Source of the DNA: Glandiceps talaboti
Taxonomy: Eukaryota; Hemichordata; Enteropneusta; Spengelidae
Direction: 5' to 3'
DNA length: 60,000 nucleotides
Assembly (NCBI RefSeq): GCF_964340395.1
Contig: NC_135566.1
Coordinates: 3,242,501-3,302,500, forward strand
The translations under genes and the position numbers were made by a program. The notes under the pieces are model-generated. The model saw only the letters and a program-made list of their open reading frames with translations. It was not told the DNA's origin and made no database searches. This document shows, in pieces, positions 25,621-37,384 of this stretch; position 1 is the stretch's first letter; the number at the start of each line of letters is the position of its first letter.

Positions 25621-28600
25621 TTATCTTATAATAACTGATGTATTTACATGTCCACTGATGGAAGCCGACTTCACTGGCAACCTTCCAATAGTGTTTTTCT
25701 TTCCTGGTGTGATCGGTGAGGGTGGTTGCTTGGTGGGGCTGCTGCCAACTTTGACGGGTGTTATCCGATTTCTCGTAACAAAACCAGTCGGAAGGGAATG
25801 CCGCCTTGGTGAACTGGTGGTTGCATCACTGTTTTGACTTAAGAATTGTGATAAGTCTTGTCCACTGAAACTAGCTCCGTCCCTGAAATCCTTGGCAACA
25901 CTTTTCGGCCTGTTAGAGTTTGTAACGGCATCACTGTCACTTGTACTGTCTTTTGAATTTGATGACACAGTGTCGTTTTCTTTATGCCAAGTTTTTTGCT
26001 TTTTCTGGAGGAGCTGGATGCCATCCCGAATACTTACTTCTAATGATTTTCTCTTCATGCTTTGGATCGCATGGTGTCGCAGTAATGCAGGCTTCGATGA
26101 ATCGGATGGACCAGGCATTCTCCTATCGTCTTCATCCTCTTCATTTGTTGATATTTCCGGAGTCGTTCTTCCACTTTCGATTTCACCATCAAGCATTGGA
26201 TGATCAGTAAAGATAACAATAACAGATGTATTGTCAGCACGCATCAGACGTGCTCTCCATTTGTCAAGCGCCCTTGTAACAAGACGATGTGATACATGTC
26301 CTAGCCATGACTTTTCCTGGAAAAACAAAAGCAGATAACATACAGTTTACGCTTTTCTTTCACGACAACATGTTGGTATACAGTGTTCGAGTAAACAAAC
26401 ATCCACTCTAACATACAACATGTGACTATTCAGTAAATGGTTTAAAGACCTGTAATCCCTGAGTCTCATATTAGTTCTACATTTTTGTCATATCTTATAT
26501 TGTAAACCTAGATATTTCACTACTAGAAAATTTTGCGATTTTTACAGTCTTCAACTTGTTCTCAGACTTATTTCAACTAGATTGGTACATTGTGTTTATA
26601 CACAAGAAAGCATTTTAGTCACTACTTATTTTAGTGTTTTTGTTTTCCAGCGAAATCTGTGAAAATTTCCGAGTGTATAGTATGTGGAGCCATAAGACAT
26701 TATTAGATAGGATCACTCAGTAGTTCAGAACCAATGTTGTTTATACTTCTAGCTTGCTGACAGCAGTCAGTGATATAGTGAAACTATTACAGTAAAGCAT
26801 CCATTCACATTCTATTTACTTTCTGACTCTGAATCACTGCTTGTCAATAATGGTGTTGTTTTGAGACAAAAAATCCAATTTTTATAAATTATGATGTGGC
26901 CTAGAAGACAGTTGTTGATACAGATTGTGTTCCAAGTGTTATTATATATACAATGTATTTAAAACAAATCCTTAAAACGAGTCACTTGCTCTTGTTCACA
27001 CTGATCTACAAGTCTACAGCCTCCTGTGGCAATTACAATATACCACTAAAATAGACTTACTGCTTTCTCTTGCTCACACTGCTCTACAAGTCTACAGCCT
27101 CCTGTGGTAATTACAATATACCACTAAAATAGACTTACCGCTTTCTCTTGTTCACACTGCTCTACAAAGTCTACAGCCTCCTGTGGTGACACCATATTCC
27201 ACAGACCATCACTAGCAAGGACAAGGAATTTATGGACATCTGGGTCCAAACGATGTACGCTGATGTCTGGTTCTGGCGACACCATATATTCACCCTCATA
27301 AAAATCATAGCTCCACAGATCACCTGTGTAGAAAGTCATTCATAGTAAAGTGTTATAAATATACTAATATTTCAAATTTTCAAGTGCTAAATAAAATGTT
27401 AGATGCAATAACATAAACATATATCCTTTAATAAACTGATGAAACAAAACTTTATGGCAATTCTACGACATGTTGACATTTTACAACAAATTTGCTGCTT
27501 ACTTTCCTGATCTACATTGAAACTTTCTTTTACCAAATCTATTGATCAATCATCTTCCAGTCATATTTTTCAACTAAAATTGCAAAGAAAGAAGAAAGTG
27601 TAATAAATCTGCCATTTCATTTATTGTCTGTCAACAATTATTTTACTTTTGGAATTCAAATGCTCCTTGTTAGTGTAGATGGCATAAAAGACTAAAGACC
27701 TCAAAGTTACCTACAAAATCTTTGTAAATACACATGACTGAGGAGAGTTGCAACTTATCATTTACAATTCAGAAGCTACAGGCCAATAGAAGACTCAAGA
27801 GTCGGCAAATTAAGCTAATTTCAAAGAATGAACAGAAACCTTGAGTCTTGACAAGTTTCCAGATTTTCATAAACTCTTCATTTTGTACTTTTCCACAATA
27901 AGAAGTTGAACAATTAGTTTTAAATTTTCTGTAAAAAAATTTTGCAACAGCTTCAACAATTTTAAATCTCAGTCAGAGAGATATTTAATTCTCATACAAG
28001 AATTTCAATATTGGGTACTAAAGGTTTGCAAACAAAAAAAGCTTCAAACTTGACTCTTGATTTTGTAAACCTATAGCTGATAGGAAAGGTGTCGCAAAAG
28101 TTCAACTAATTTGATGATTCTTACCTAAAGATCTTGCAACGGCTAAAAATGGGATGTAGTCGATTTGTGTACTTCGACGTATGGGTCCGGAATGATTCAA
28201 CTTCGGTCTCTTCCAGACTACACGCTGTACACCAGACTTGTTGACAACCCGTCCACCCAATTTCTCAATGCGTTTCCTTTCCATGGGAGATTCCGGTTTA
28301 TGATCATACGTCAGTGGGAATGCTTGTGTTCTTTCCCTGCACGGTTCTTTAACACCCATGACCACTCCAGAATCACCAACGTGTGCAATATACATGCGAG
28401 TGCCACGGATAATGACAATACTAACTGTTGTTCCCGCTGTGCTGGGAAGTCCAGAGAGAGTCTTTGGCCATTTTGCTGTACAAAATTAAAACACAGTTAT
28501 AATTAAAATAGGCAAGGTTGATAAGGATATTTTGTGAGAAGATGTAGACACAACTTTACATACTGCATACAGCCCAAATGTCATACATATTTTTGTATCA

Positions 28601-31600
28601 TAAGGAAGAGTTTTAGATAATATGCAATACAGATGGAAATTGTAAACACAACAGACTATGTTGCATACAGGGGAAAGACTTACCACAAGTGGAAATAGTT
28701 TACACAATAAATACTTGTATTAGAATCAGACTTGTCTACAGCTGATGAAACAGACATATGTTACAGACACCGTGAGACACACTATTTAGTTATTGCAGAT
28801 TTCATATATGCTTAGGGTTGGTGAGTATCAATTGCCTAAAACATATCAATATTTTTTGCTTAGAAAATGACATCCACATTTTTGTAGTATTCTTCTAAGC
28901 CCCCCCCCCCCCCATATCAGCCTTTCTGATGTTATATCAGCAATACAATATGACATTTTTGAATTTCAAACTTCACTCATCATTCTGTAGTCTGTCCACA
29001 AAGTATTTGGCATTCTAAATACTAATTTTAGAGTGTAAAGTATACATGTAGACTTACACGAGTCTCTGAGCTTTTTTCATTAATTGAATAACATATATTT
29101 TTTAAAACAAACAATTGCAAAACAATCGGGTAAACATGTATACACATGTAGACCTTGGGAGATTTTTTTTTTAAGTTGAGGATATTTCTCTGTACAAAAC
29201 TAAAAATGAGTTATAGCATTAGAATAACAAACTAAAAACATTTGAAGATTATGACTGAGAATGGAAAAAACATTGCCAAGGGACTGTGCCAGTCTTGGTA
29301 AACAAACTACTGTTATTAATTTACATCTTTACAAAAAAAATTTATCGCCTTTAAGTTTTATGTCTGAAAAGCTGAAAATTATGTTTTCTTTTATCATATT
29401 CATATTACTTTAGAATTACTCTTAATTTTTTTGTCAGTTAGAGTTTACTATTATGTTACTTTATTAGTTTATTCTCTCACTTTTTTTTTCTTATTTTGTT
29501 TATTCAGTTATTGTTCTGAAGTTCTTTGTCAGTTAGATAATAAATGGGAATGAACTTACTTTGAGCATCAAAGAATTTCTACAAACGTGTAAAATTAATT
29601 TAGCCAGGAAGCTAGAATCGATTCATAATATCCCAAGAGTGTCTCTAGTTAAGTATGCATACTGCATTGACTAAAGTAATGACACTGCTTCATAAAATCA
29701 AAAGGGTAGCTAGGATAGATGAATTAGTGTAATAACTTTAGTCTTTCAAAAGTACTGGTAGGCTATGACATTGCAATGTCAGACAGATTCAGCCAGTAGA
29801 CAGGCTACACGCCATCCATTGTTACGTGTACGGCAACTATGAAATGACATGTTTTGTTTCTCTATTCATCTGAGGTCAGAAAACAGGTCACTTGTGGTTC
29901 AATAAGTTGTACATTTTTTTTAAGTTAATAATTGTTTCCTGCAGTTCTGTAAGCAAGTTTGGACATGAATTCTAAAAATAGTAACACTCCTTGATAAAGG
30001 GGTGTGTAAGAATTCACACAATAGAACCACTCCAGGTGTGGCGTCACTATTATTTATAGTTTGTTTACATTCACAACACCTGTTTCAATGGCTTTGTTTA
30101 CACTCTGCTTGAAAAATCCTTCTTAGAAACATAAGCTTTTTAATCCGGAACAGGCTTCATCATACCTTTGAAGTTTCAATGAACACATCTCAGACAAAAC
30201 TCCTTTTCTTCCTCACTTTATTTTAGGGAAATTGGTTTTAAAATTTCAAGTCCAAAAAAGAACAGTCATCCATCTTCATTACATGGGGTGCATAGCAGGG
30301 CCACACAATATACTGATTTAGTCAAAATGATCTTTTGAGTCACCACATAGTAAAACACAGGGCAGGATGATACGGGTATAGTAAATTTTGGTGTATCCCA
30401 AGAAACTAGTGTGTCAGTAGCATGTCAAATTGACTTGTTAGAGAGCACTACATATTAAAGTTGTAACAGTTAGGACAAACAGCTAATTTTGTCTGTAAAG
30501 AATTCTTGTACATGAAATTATCATTTGTGCATGAATTTCATATTTTTTTGGAGAAGTGCAAAGAACTTTCAAATCAAGTGCACTACCTAATTACCATAAT
30601 TAAACTAACACAATAACAAATCATTATTTGTACTACAAATGTCCAACAAAACATGTCTTAAATATCATCAAATATTGACAGGTCAATTTGTGTGTTTACA
30701 TTTACTATAGACAGTCTCAAAGAGTTTCATGGCCTTGGCTAAATCTATTGCTGATGCAAGATTTAAAGGTTGGGATTACTTCCCATTCTGACATTCAATA
30801 CCATACTACTATGCTCTCATAACAAAATTAGCTGAACAGGACATGGTTGCTACAAGCTACATGAATATGCAAATGTTTCTATACAATCAGGGGTGTACAA
30901 TTTTCTTTAAAAGGCCCCCTGTTGTGTAAAAATGTTCAATTATCATAACTTCTTGTTATAGTCAATGACAATATCAGAAGGCTCAAAGAGAGAAAAACCT
31001 GTAGAAATGACAAAAAGTACACAATAGGATAGGGCTTCATATAATTATAATAATCTTTATTTATACTGGATAGTTCTTTAAGTATTATAAACACTTGTCT
31101 CTCAAGATGTCCAGTGAGGGCCATCCCAATACACAGACAAAAAAATATTTCTACACTTAGCAATAAAGCAAACTGTAACAATTTATAAGAATTGGAGGTT
31201 CCTAAAATATCAAAACCCCTGCCATGTGATTTCCAAAACCTTGTGTTTATATTTGACAAATTAATATTAGAATATTTTAACACTTCATGTATGTATTAAT
31301 ATATTTACATCTTTACATCATTATCAAAACATATTCACTGTAACCATTTTGAATTTTTTTGAAATTCAACATTTTTTAAAAGTTTGTACAAATATTATAA
31401 AAACCAAAGTATAGTCATTGACTTTTTTAGCTTTTGACAAATGTCAGGCAATCAGAAAAGAATTGTTTATCATCCAAAACAATTAAAACTTTGACCAAAA
31501 AACAATACAACTAACCATTTTTTCACATTTTGTACAAACAAAATCAGTGTGTCATAATTTACCCATCATTAAAAAAAAAATACTTTGGAGATCGATTTCT

Positions 31601-33480
31601 CTGTCTATAGACTTCATACAAACAGAAAGAAACAATTTATACTAGTATTTCCATTGGTTTTTAACTTTCTTAAATATTTCAAATTAAACTTTTAATAATG
31701 ATCGTGAAAAATAGATATTTCTTAAATATCGTGTCATCATGCCTTTTTTATTGTGTACCAGAATAGCGTTGACAAACACTAGAAGGGGTGTGTTTGTAGC
31801 TCGCCTAGACATATCAACATGTTGGGGCTTGTCCTAGGGAAGCCCATGTGACCTTTGACCTGCAGTCACCATACAGATATAACAAAGGGCAGTTACTTTT
31901 TGATAACTGATGTACATTATAATATTGTGTAGATACAAACATTTCAGTCATTTCATGTTCCTACATGTCTAGAGGTTTTTATTTAATTGCTAACAAACTC
32001 AAGGTGTTTAACTTCAAACTTGTGACATAAACAAAAAATACACACAGCTCATAAGATATTATGATTTCCATGAAGGCAATCAGTATACATTTTAATATTA
32101 TGAATATTAATATCAGTATTGGGCATAAATTGAATAAATTATTATGAGTAGCAATATGGTGATGATAGCACATGAAATTGTTCGCAGACCTGCCTATCAT
32201 CAACATAATTACATTTGTTAATAAAACGGTACCAATTATTAATTCTGGTGACGTTATCCATTTTAACAATAACTATTAAACCCTGTCTGTAAGTAAGCAT
32301 AAATGGCGTGTAACAATGAAATTTCTCAGAAGTGACCTCACACTGCCATCGGGGAAACCCTAAACAATGAGTGCCTACTATGGTGTGACCACTCTTGTAG
32401 TAGTACAGGAAATTCGGGAGTTTACTGCACCTATATTTTACGGCTTACGTACGTGTATTTTCATCAGTCGCGTCCGATGATCACTGGGACATTAAAATGC
32501 GAGTGATTCGAGGGTAAAAGTACCATTGCGATAATCAACGCACTGGTTGTATGGTCAATCTGTTTTGTGTGGATGAAACAATGTTCAGTACGTGAGTACG
32601 TTACTTTTAGACCCATGGTTACACTATACTATTACTAGGGCTACATCCAAACTCTGTAAGTTCAATAATTACATTGTAAAATGTGGTCAATTATACACTA
32701 ATTATACACAGTAAGGTCAGTAGCGTTATGTAGATTTGATGACGGGGCACTGGTTGTCCTGCTATATTCATGATACTTCACTTTTACCAATGGCACTGCC
32801 AGTGCTATGCAGTACAGATGTTACTATGCATGTGTACCATTGTCAATCATTCAATGAACGAAAAGACCGCAGTCGAGTCCCATACTATAAAATATCTGAC
32901 AAAATCTAAAACGGATTCAGTTGGTTATTAAGTACCTAGTTCTGGTAATATGTCCCAAAGTTCGTCAGCTTTTCCATATAAATTCTACAGTGGTAGCTAA
33001 CTAGCTACGTACATGAATGATTGCTGACGTGATCCTATGAGCGTCGAGGTCGCGAATAGCGCGCGCTTTGTGTATCGGACAAAACCGCCACTCTGAACCC
33101 CCGGTACGATCACTACAGTAGTGAGTGACCGTAAACAGGGCGCCAAAACAAAAAAGATAAAAAAATACCCTGGTATACTTACGGAGTTGTTTCCACATGG
33201 CTTTGTGAGTAACCAAGAATCCTTGCCTGATAGCTTTTACAACCATGTCTGGATCGCTGGAAAAAAATCCCTTCTGTTTCTTAATATTTTCCCATAAATG
33301 TTCCCTGGCGAACATAGCGGCCTCGCGCCCACCATGACCATCGTAAACGGCGAAATATGCTACTTCCCTGCCCCGATCGCGTTCAAATGTAATGGAAGTC
33401 ATATCCTCCATGTATTTTCTCCCTCCTTGGTGAGCTTCCGCTGTAACTCTGAGATCTAAACACGGTACAAGGGGCGCCAT
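25621..33480 (-). CDS. PPM1D: PP2C-family protein phosphatase, PPM1D/Wip1 type
   Basis: PPM1D is a nuclear Mg/Mn-dependent Ser/Thr phosphatase that switches off DNA-damage signalling (p53, ATM targets, p38). Four exons on the minus strand: 33480-33183, 28475-28125, 27323-27139 and 26316-25621. Phases agree and 1530 nt give 509 aa, against about 605 in human. Metal-site residues are present: E25-D26 in the RKYMED motif, D47-G48 in the YDGHGG motif, D255 in ASDGLWNM and D306 in RADNTS. The sequence [19 protein letters not shown] matches the basic loop that marks PPM1D among PP2Cs, and the LPSTAGTT and VAHVGDSGV-like strands follow the family order. Residues 310-509 are a low-complexity Ser/Pro/Lys tail that does not resemble vertebrate tails. 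The start is the first ATG in a CpG-rich first exon. It lacks the proline-rich insert that follows the MED motif in the human protein. Convergent with RFC5. Confidence 0.95.
26980..27130 (-). repeat. Two decayed copies of the PPM1D exon 3 3' end
   Basis: Immediately downstream (minus sense) of exon 3, its last 50-55 bases and donor occur twice more, near 27053-27113 and 26985-27035, sharing CTACAGCCTCCTGTGG and the flanking ACCACTAAAATAGACTTAC. Both copies lost one base (ACAAGTCT against ACAAAGTCT in the exon), so they are out of frame. The nearer copy keeps a GTAAGT donor. Period about 78 bp. Confidence 0.85.
31815..31834. promoter_or_regulatory. p53-response-element-like site in PPM1D intron 1
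   Basis: The two abutting decamers are CAACATGTTG and GGGCTTGTCC. Against RRRCWWGYYY twice, the second is a perfect half-site and the first keeps the full CATG core with mismatches only at its two outermost bases, so 18 of 20 positions fit with zero spacer. Vertebrate PPM1D is a p53 target, which makes the position notable. Match by eye only. Confidence 0.4.
31849..31861 (-). promoter_or_regulatory. Perfect DR1 nuclear-receptor site
   Basis: TGACCTTTGACCT is an exact AGGTCA DR1 on the minus strand, 15 bases past the p53-like site in PPM1D intron 1. Same 13-mer as at 6414, 10674 and 58589. Confidence 0.45.
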
Positions 33481-33760
33481 TTTTTTGGAACGTCAACAAC
33501 GATTGTGCAGCAGTGTTATCACGATATGAACACAATGAATGCCGAGCAAGCTCAATAAATCCATCTGATCATGTACCAACAAGAAATGTAAAGCGTCGTT
33601 TGATTGGCTAGAATCAACATCGCGTGACGTCATGAAATAGCTGGTTCGTTCGTGGATTCAGACATGTACTACTCGAGTACCAGATCTATGCGTTGCGAGT
33701 ATCATTAGCAACTCCTGTGTCTGGTACAGTCATGAGCGTTACCAGTTCTGTCATGCGCTG
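33481..33760 (-). promoter_or_regulatory. PPM1D promoter region with CRE and CCAAT box
   Basis: The sequence just upstream of the PPM1D ATG is richer in CpG than the surroundings. It holds a full palindromic CRE, TGACGTCA (33625-33632), and about 20 bases closer to the gene an inverted CCAAT box (ATTGGC at 33603-33608, reading GCCAAT on the gene's strand). This spacing is typical of animal CRE/NF-Y promoters. No TATA box was seen. The start site itself is not determined. Confidence 0.6.
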
Positions 33761-34540
33761 TCGTGTGCAAGTAAAGGTCAAACCCCACTGCGTAATCTTC
33801 CTACGTCGACTGACTGACAGTTATATATTATGTATATAGCGTTTGATTACGTAATTATTGTTTGTGCCACCCCACCCCCGTGCACCCCACCCCACTCGTA
33901 CGTCCATGCAGAGACCACGGTGACGAACAGTAAAACTTAAAAAGTATTTACACAGAAAGATAGACAGGGAAAGGGAATTTCCTAGTATATTGTGTTGACA
34001 TGTATTAACGTTTGATTAATAAATGCAATGTATCCTCTGTTTATTGTTTATTTGCATGGTGGTCTTTATGTGCGTCTTGCGTTTAATGTTTGCCGCAACT
34101 TGGTAATTACGCATCCAGATACATTGTACACAAAATTATATTACCAAGATGTTTTATACGTACGTTCATGCGTTATATAGCGCCACCAACATTCACGTTA
34201 ACTTAAAAAGTCTTATAGTTCACTAACTGACATCTACCAATCCGACTAACGGTTGGTGTATTACCATTTGTCAGTTAGTAGATATTTACACTGGTTATGG
34301 AAATATGTTACTAGTAATTTGCCAAATAGCCTACCAGTTTGATCAAGGATATTAGCTGTGCACTAATTAATTCAAAGTTGGTAAGCTACAAAGAGACAGA
34401 GAAGACGATAGTTTTGATTTAAAACTTTATCAACTAGAGATGTTATCTGATAAAAACATGAATAACATTATAAAGCTAAGAAATCGCAAAGACACCCACT
34501 ATTATTTATTCGACCTGGTGTCACCAAGGTTGGTGTGTAG
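33761..34540. other. Upstream flank of PPM1D without a gene
   Basis: Nothing coding is visible. A small inverted pair, CTAACTGACA (about 34221) and TGTCAGTTAG (about 34270), brackets about 40 bp and could form a hairpin. Confidence 0.4.
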
Positions 34541-35033
34541 GGGTGATCCTAATGTTTAAAAATGTTTTTGTTTTTTTCCATGGAAAATTTTGGTCGGTCG
34601 GTCGATTTAAAAAAGTATATAAATAAAAAATCATCTTTGAATTCATGTTTCTTTGCCTCTCCTTTTCCTCCTTTCAATCATCTTTTCATTGGATTCCTAG
34701 AAACAAGCCCTTCTCAGCTTTTCTTAGGGACCGGTCAGTTTCTCCAGCCTGGGGGGGGGGGTGGATTCTTAAATCGGGCCGACAAAAAGTCACTGACCCC
34801 CCCCCCCTATCTGTAAAACCCAAAACAGGCTGACCCCCCTATCACTTAATTCTAAAACATGATGACCCCCCCCCCCCCCCCATATATGATATTCGCATGA
34901 GTGACAGGTATTTTTTGATCGTGACTCAGTGTGGACTGCTTGACTGTCTTGCAACTACTTTATAAGATCCCGGGTTTTTATATAGCACTATCATAATTAT
35001 AATTATTGACTACCCAGGGTAAATATATTTGAA
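34541..35033. repeat. G/C-run-rich repeat flank
   Basis: Contains three GGTC/GGTCG units at about 34592-34605, a 13-base G run at 34751 and C runs at 34796 and 34866. The motif GACAAAAAGTCACTGACCCC near 34783 recurs in inverted form near 36911 (GGTCAGTGAGTTTTTGTCGA), so this stretch and the block to its right probably belong to one degraded repeat family. The open frames here do not look like protein. Confidence 0.5.
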
Positions 35034-36150
35034 AAGGAGTTTAATAGCATCTTGACAGTGAAAGGTAGGGGGAAAGCTTTGAGAAGGGAATATGTACAGC
35101 TGTCATGGGGGGTCCTAGGGGGTCTCCCCCTAGAAGCCCAGGAGGTTTTTAACTCTGAAAAGTCAATATTGAGACTATTCAGACATTTTTAGAAAATCAT
35201 TTCCAAGCTTTACAAGACAGCACCAACATGTAAAAAGCAACTACATAAGGTTGAAATATTTTTGAAATATAGTTTGATAGGATCTTGACAGTAAGAGGTA
35301 GGGGGAGATCTTGAGACTGGGATGTGTACACCTCATGGGGGGGGGAGGAAGGTTCCAAGGGGGTCTCCCCCTAGAACCCCTGGAGGTTTTTTCCCTCAAT
35401 TTTGAGACTATTCAGACCCTTTCAGACAATAATTTCCAAGCCTTACAAGACAACACCAACATGTAAAAAACAACTACATAGGGTTGAAATACTTTTGAAA
35501 TATACTTTGATAGCATCTTGACAGTAAGAGCGGAAGAGCTTGAGACTGGGATATGTCCACCTCATGCGGGGGGGTCTGAGGGGGTCTCCCTCTAGAAGCC
35601 CTGGAGGAATTTTACTCTTATAGCCAATATTTACACTATTTAGACCCTTCAAGCAATAACTTAATCCATGCTTTACAAGACAGCAAGTATCAGAAACTGT
35701 TCTTTATAACTTACACTAAGGGTTGAAATATGTTCTTAAAAAGTTAAATGGCATCATTATATACATGTAGTAAAGGTCAGCACATCTAATGGTAGTATCA
35801 TTGGTAGGGGAGATTTGGAGATTAAGGCAATTTTAGACTATCTTGGCAAACATTTCACATCTTGAAAAGACAATATCATCTCAAATTAGAATAGGGTGAA
35901 AATATTTAAGAAAAGTTTAATACCATTATGACAATAAAAAGGTTGTTGGTGCATCTGATTGTTGGTTGAATGCATGAGTGACCTCTGGGGGTGAGGAAGT
36001 CCTTGGGGTTTTCCCCCTGGCAGATATGGAGTTTTTTGCTTGAGATACTAAGGCAATGTTTAGGTTATTCATAACCTTTGAGGTAATATTTCCAAGCTTC
36101 GAAAAGCTAACGTAAATGTACGTTTTAAATGAGTTTCCTATATCACATAA
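35034..36150. repeat. Five-unit array of about 235-bp repeats, decaying rightwards
   Basis: Units begin near 35034, 35271, 35509, 35735 and 35910. The first three share TAGCATCTTGACAGT, GGGGGTCTCCCCCTAGAA, GAGACTATTCAGAC and TTACAAGACAGCACCAACATG blocks; the last two keep only parts such as GGTTTTCCCCCTGG and the aligned end segments. Non-coding. The fifth unit also forms the left arm of a long inverted repeat. Confidence 0.75.
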
Positions 36151-36908
36151 AATAGACATGTAACATTAGTATAGGGGCATTAATATATGTATAATAAAGT
36201 CACCGGTATGTTAGAGAACTTTAGGTGGATATTGTGTTTTATTGTGTTTTTGTGTGGTCATTGTGTTTTAAATTGTGATTGAAGAAAAAAATCCTTTCTA
36301 CAATGGCATATAGCCTTGTCTGAAATGTGGTACATGTCAATATTTGTTCTTGTCCCTGTTTCTTACATGAATTCTTTAATATTACTTATAACTTCAAACA
36401 TAACTATACATATACATATACATGTATTACCTAGCTACCACACTAGTTACAGAACATGTTAAATGCTTGGCTGTTTCACAATCAATGCTTTACTTATATT
36501 GCAGTTTGGGGCAAACTTGAAGGTTTCGTAATGGCAATTTTCATAGATAGTTTATAAATGAAATTAATCTAAATTGTTCTACTCGTCATGTTATTGACAC
36601 TACAATTCACCACATCTCATCAGATTCCAGTTTCTGTTATACCCTAGGTATGACCACCTAAAGTTCTCTGACATACCGGTGACTATACTATACATGCAAT
36701 ATTAATAATGTCCCTGTACCAATTTTACGGGCCCATTTTTATGTGACATGGGAAACTCATTTAAAACTTACATTTACGTTAGCTTTTCAAAGCTGGGAAA
36801 TATTACCTCAAAGGTTATGAATAACCTAAAAGTTGCCTTAATAGAAACAAAAAACCTCCCGATCTGTCAGGACGACAACCCCCAAGGACTCCCTCAGCGC
36901 CAGAGGTC
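35979..36908. repeat. Long inverted repeat (foldback) with about 250-bp arms
   Basis: The left arm is about 35979-36228 and the right arm about 36654-36908. They are reverse complements at roughly four bases in five, sharing GGTTATTCATAACCTTTGAGG, GCTAACGTAAATGTA, AATGAGTTTCC and GTCACCGGTATGT. The 425-bp spacer has no open frame of note. The right arm is therefore an inverted copy of array unit five plus its right flank. Confidence 0.8.
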
Positions 36909-36951
36909 AAAGGGGGGAGGTCAGTGAGTTTTTGTCGACCCGATCGTATTT

Positions 36952-37057
36952 TTCTAATTCAAGTGTCGGTCTTCTAATTCAAGTGTCGGTCTTCTAATTC
37001 AAGTGTCGGTCTTCTAATTCAAGTGTCGGTCTTCTAATTCAAGTGTCGGTCTTCTAA
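36952..37057. repeat. 20-bp tandem repeat, five copies plus a partial
   Basis: The unit TTCTAATTCAAGTGTCGGTC is repeated without any mismatch from 36952 to 37051, then breaks into a variant ending AAAAATCGGT just before the pentamer tract at 37071. Perfect identity suggests recent expansion. Confidence 0.95.
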
Positions 37058-37070
37058 TTCAAAAATCGGT

Positions 37071-37270
37071 ATACTATACTATACTATACTATACTATACT
37101 ATACTATACTATACTATACTATACTATACTATACTATACTATACTATACTATACTATACTATACTATACTATACTATACTATACTATACTATACTATACT
37201 ATACTATACTATACTATACTATATACTATACTACATTATAGTGTAGTGTAGTGTATTGTAGTGTAGTGTA
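37071..37270. repeat. Perfect ATACT pentamer tract
   Basis: Thirty perfect ATACT units (37071-37220), then a degenerate tail that flips to the GTGTA/GTATA sense by about 37240. This is an outlier of the much larger pentamer region from 38379. Confidence 0.95.
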
Positions 37271-37384
37271 GTATAGTATTGAGGAGTGTTGTATTTCCGT
37301 ATTTGTTTGCCAGAGTTTACTTGTATTGTTCATCAAATAGAGATGCCAGTATTATGATAGTGGACTCAGGTTACTAGTATTTAT

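Larger units (their letters stand above)
28476..33182 (-). other. PPM1D intron 1 (4.7 kb)
   Basis: No further exon is supported. It contains a poly-C run (28901-28913), long AT-rich stretches and, in its promoter-proximal third, a p53-like 20-mer (31815-31834) followed 15 bases later by a perfect DR1 site (31849-31861). The minus-strand frames at 30936-31283 and 31979-32269 show no recognisable domain and are treated as chance. Confidence 0.65.

Noticed and set aside
25892-26203. Plus-strand frames opposite PPM1D exon 4
   Set aside because: Antisense shadows of the low-complexity tail; no start context or domain.
33001-33182. Continuation of the PPM1D exon 1 frame past 33183
   Set aside because: The donor GTAAGT at 33182 fits, and joining to 28475 restores the family sequence (LPKWPKT). 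The read-through residues match nothing.
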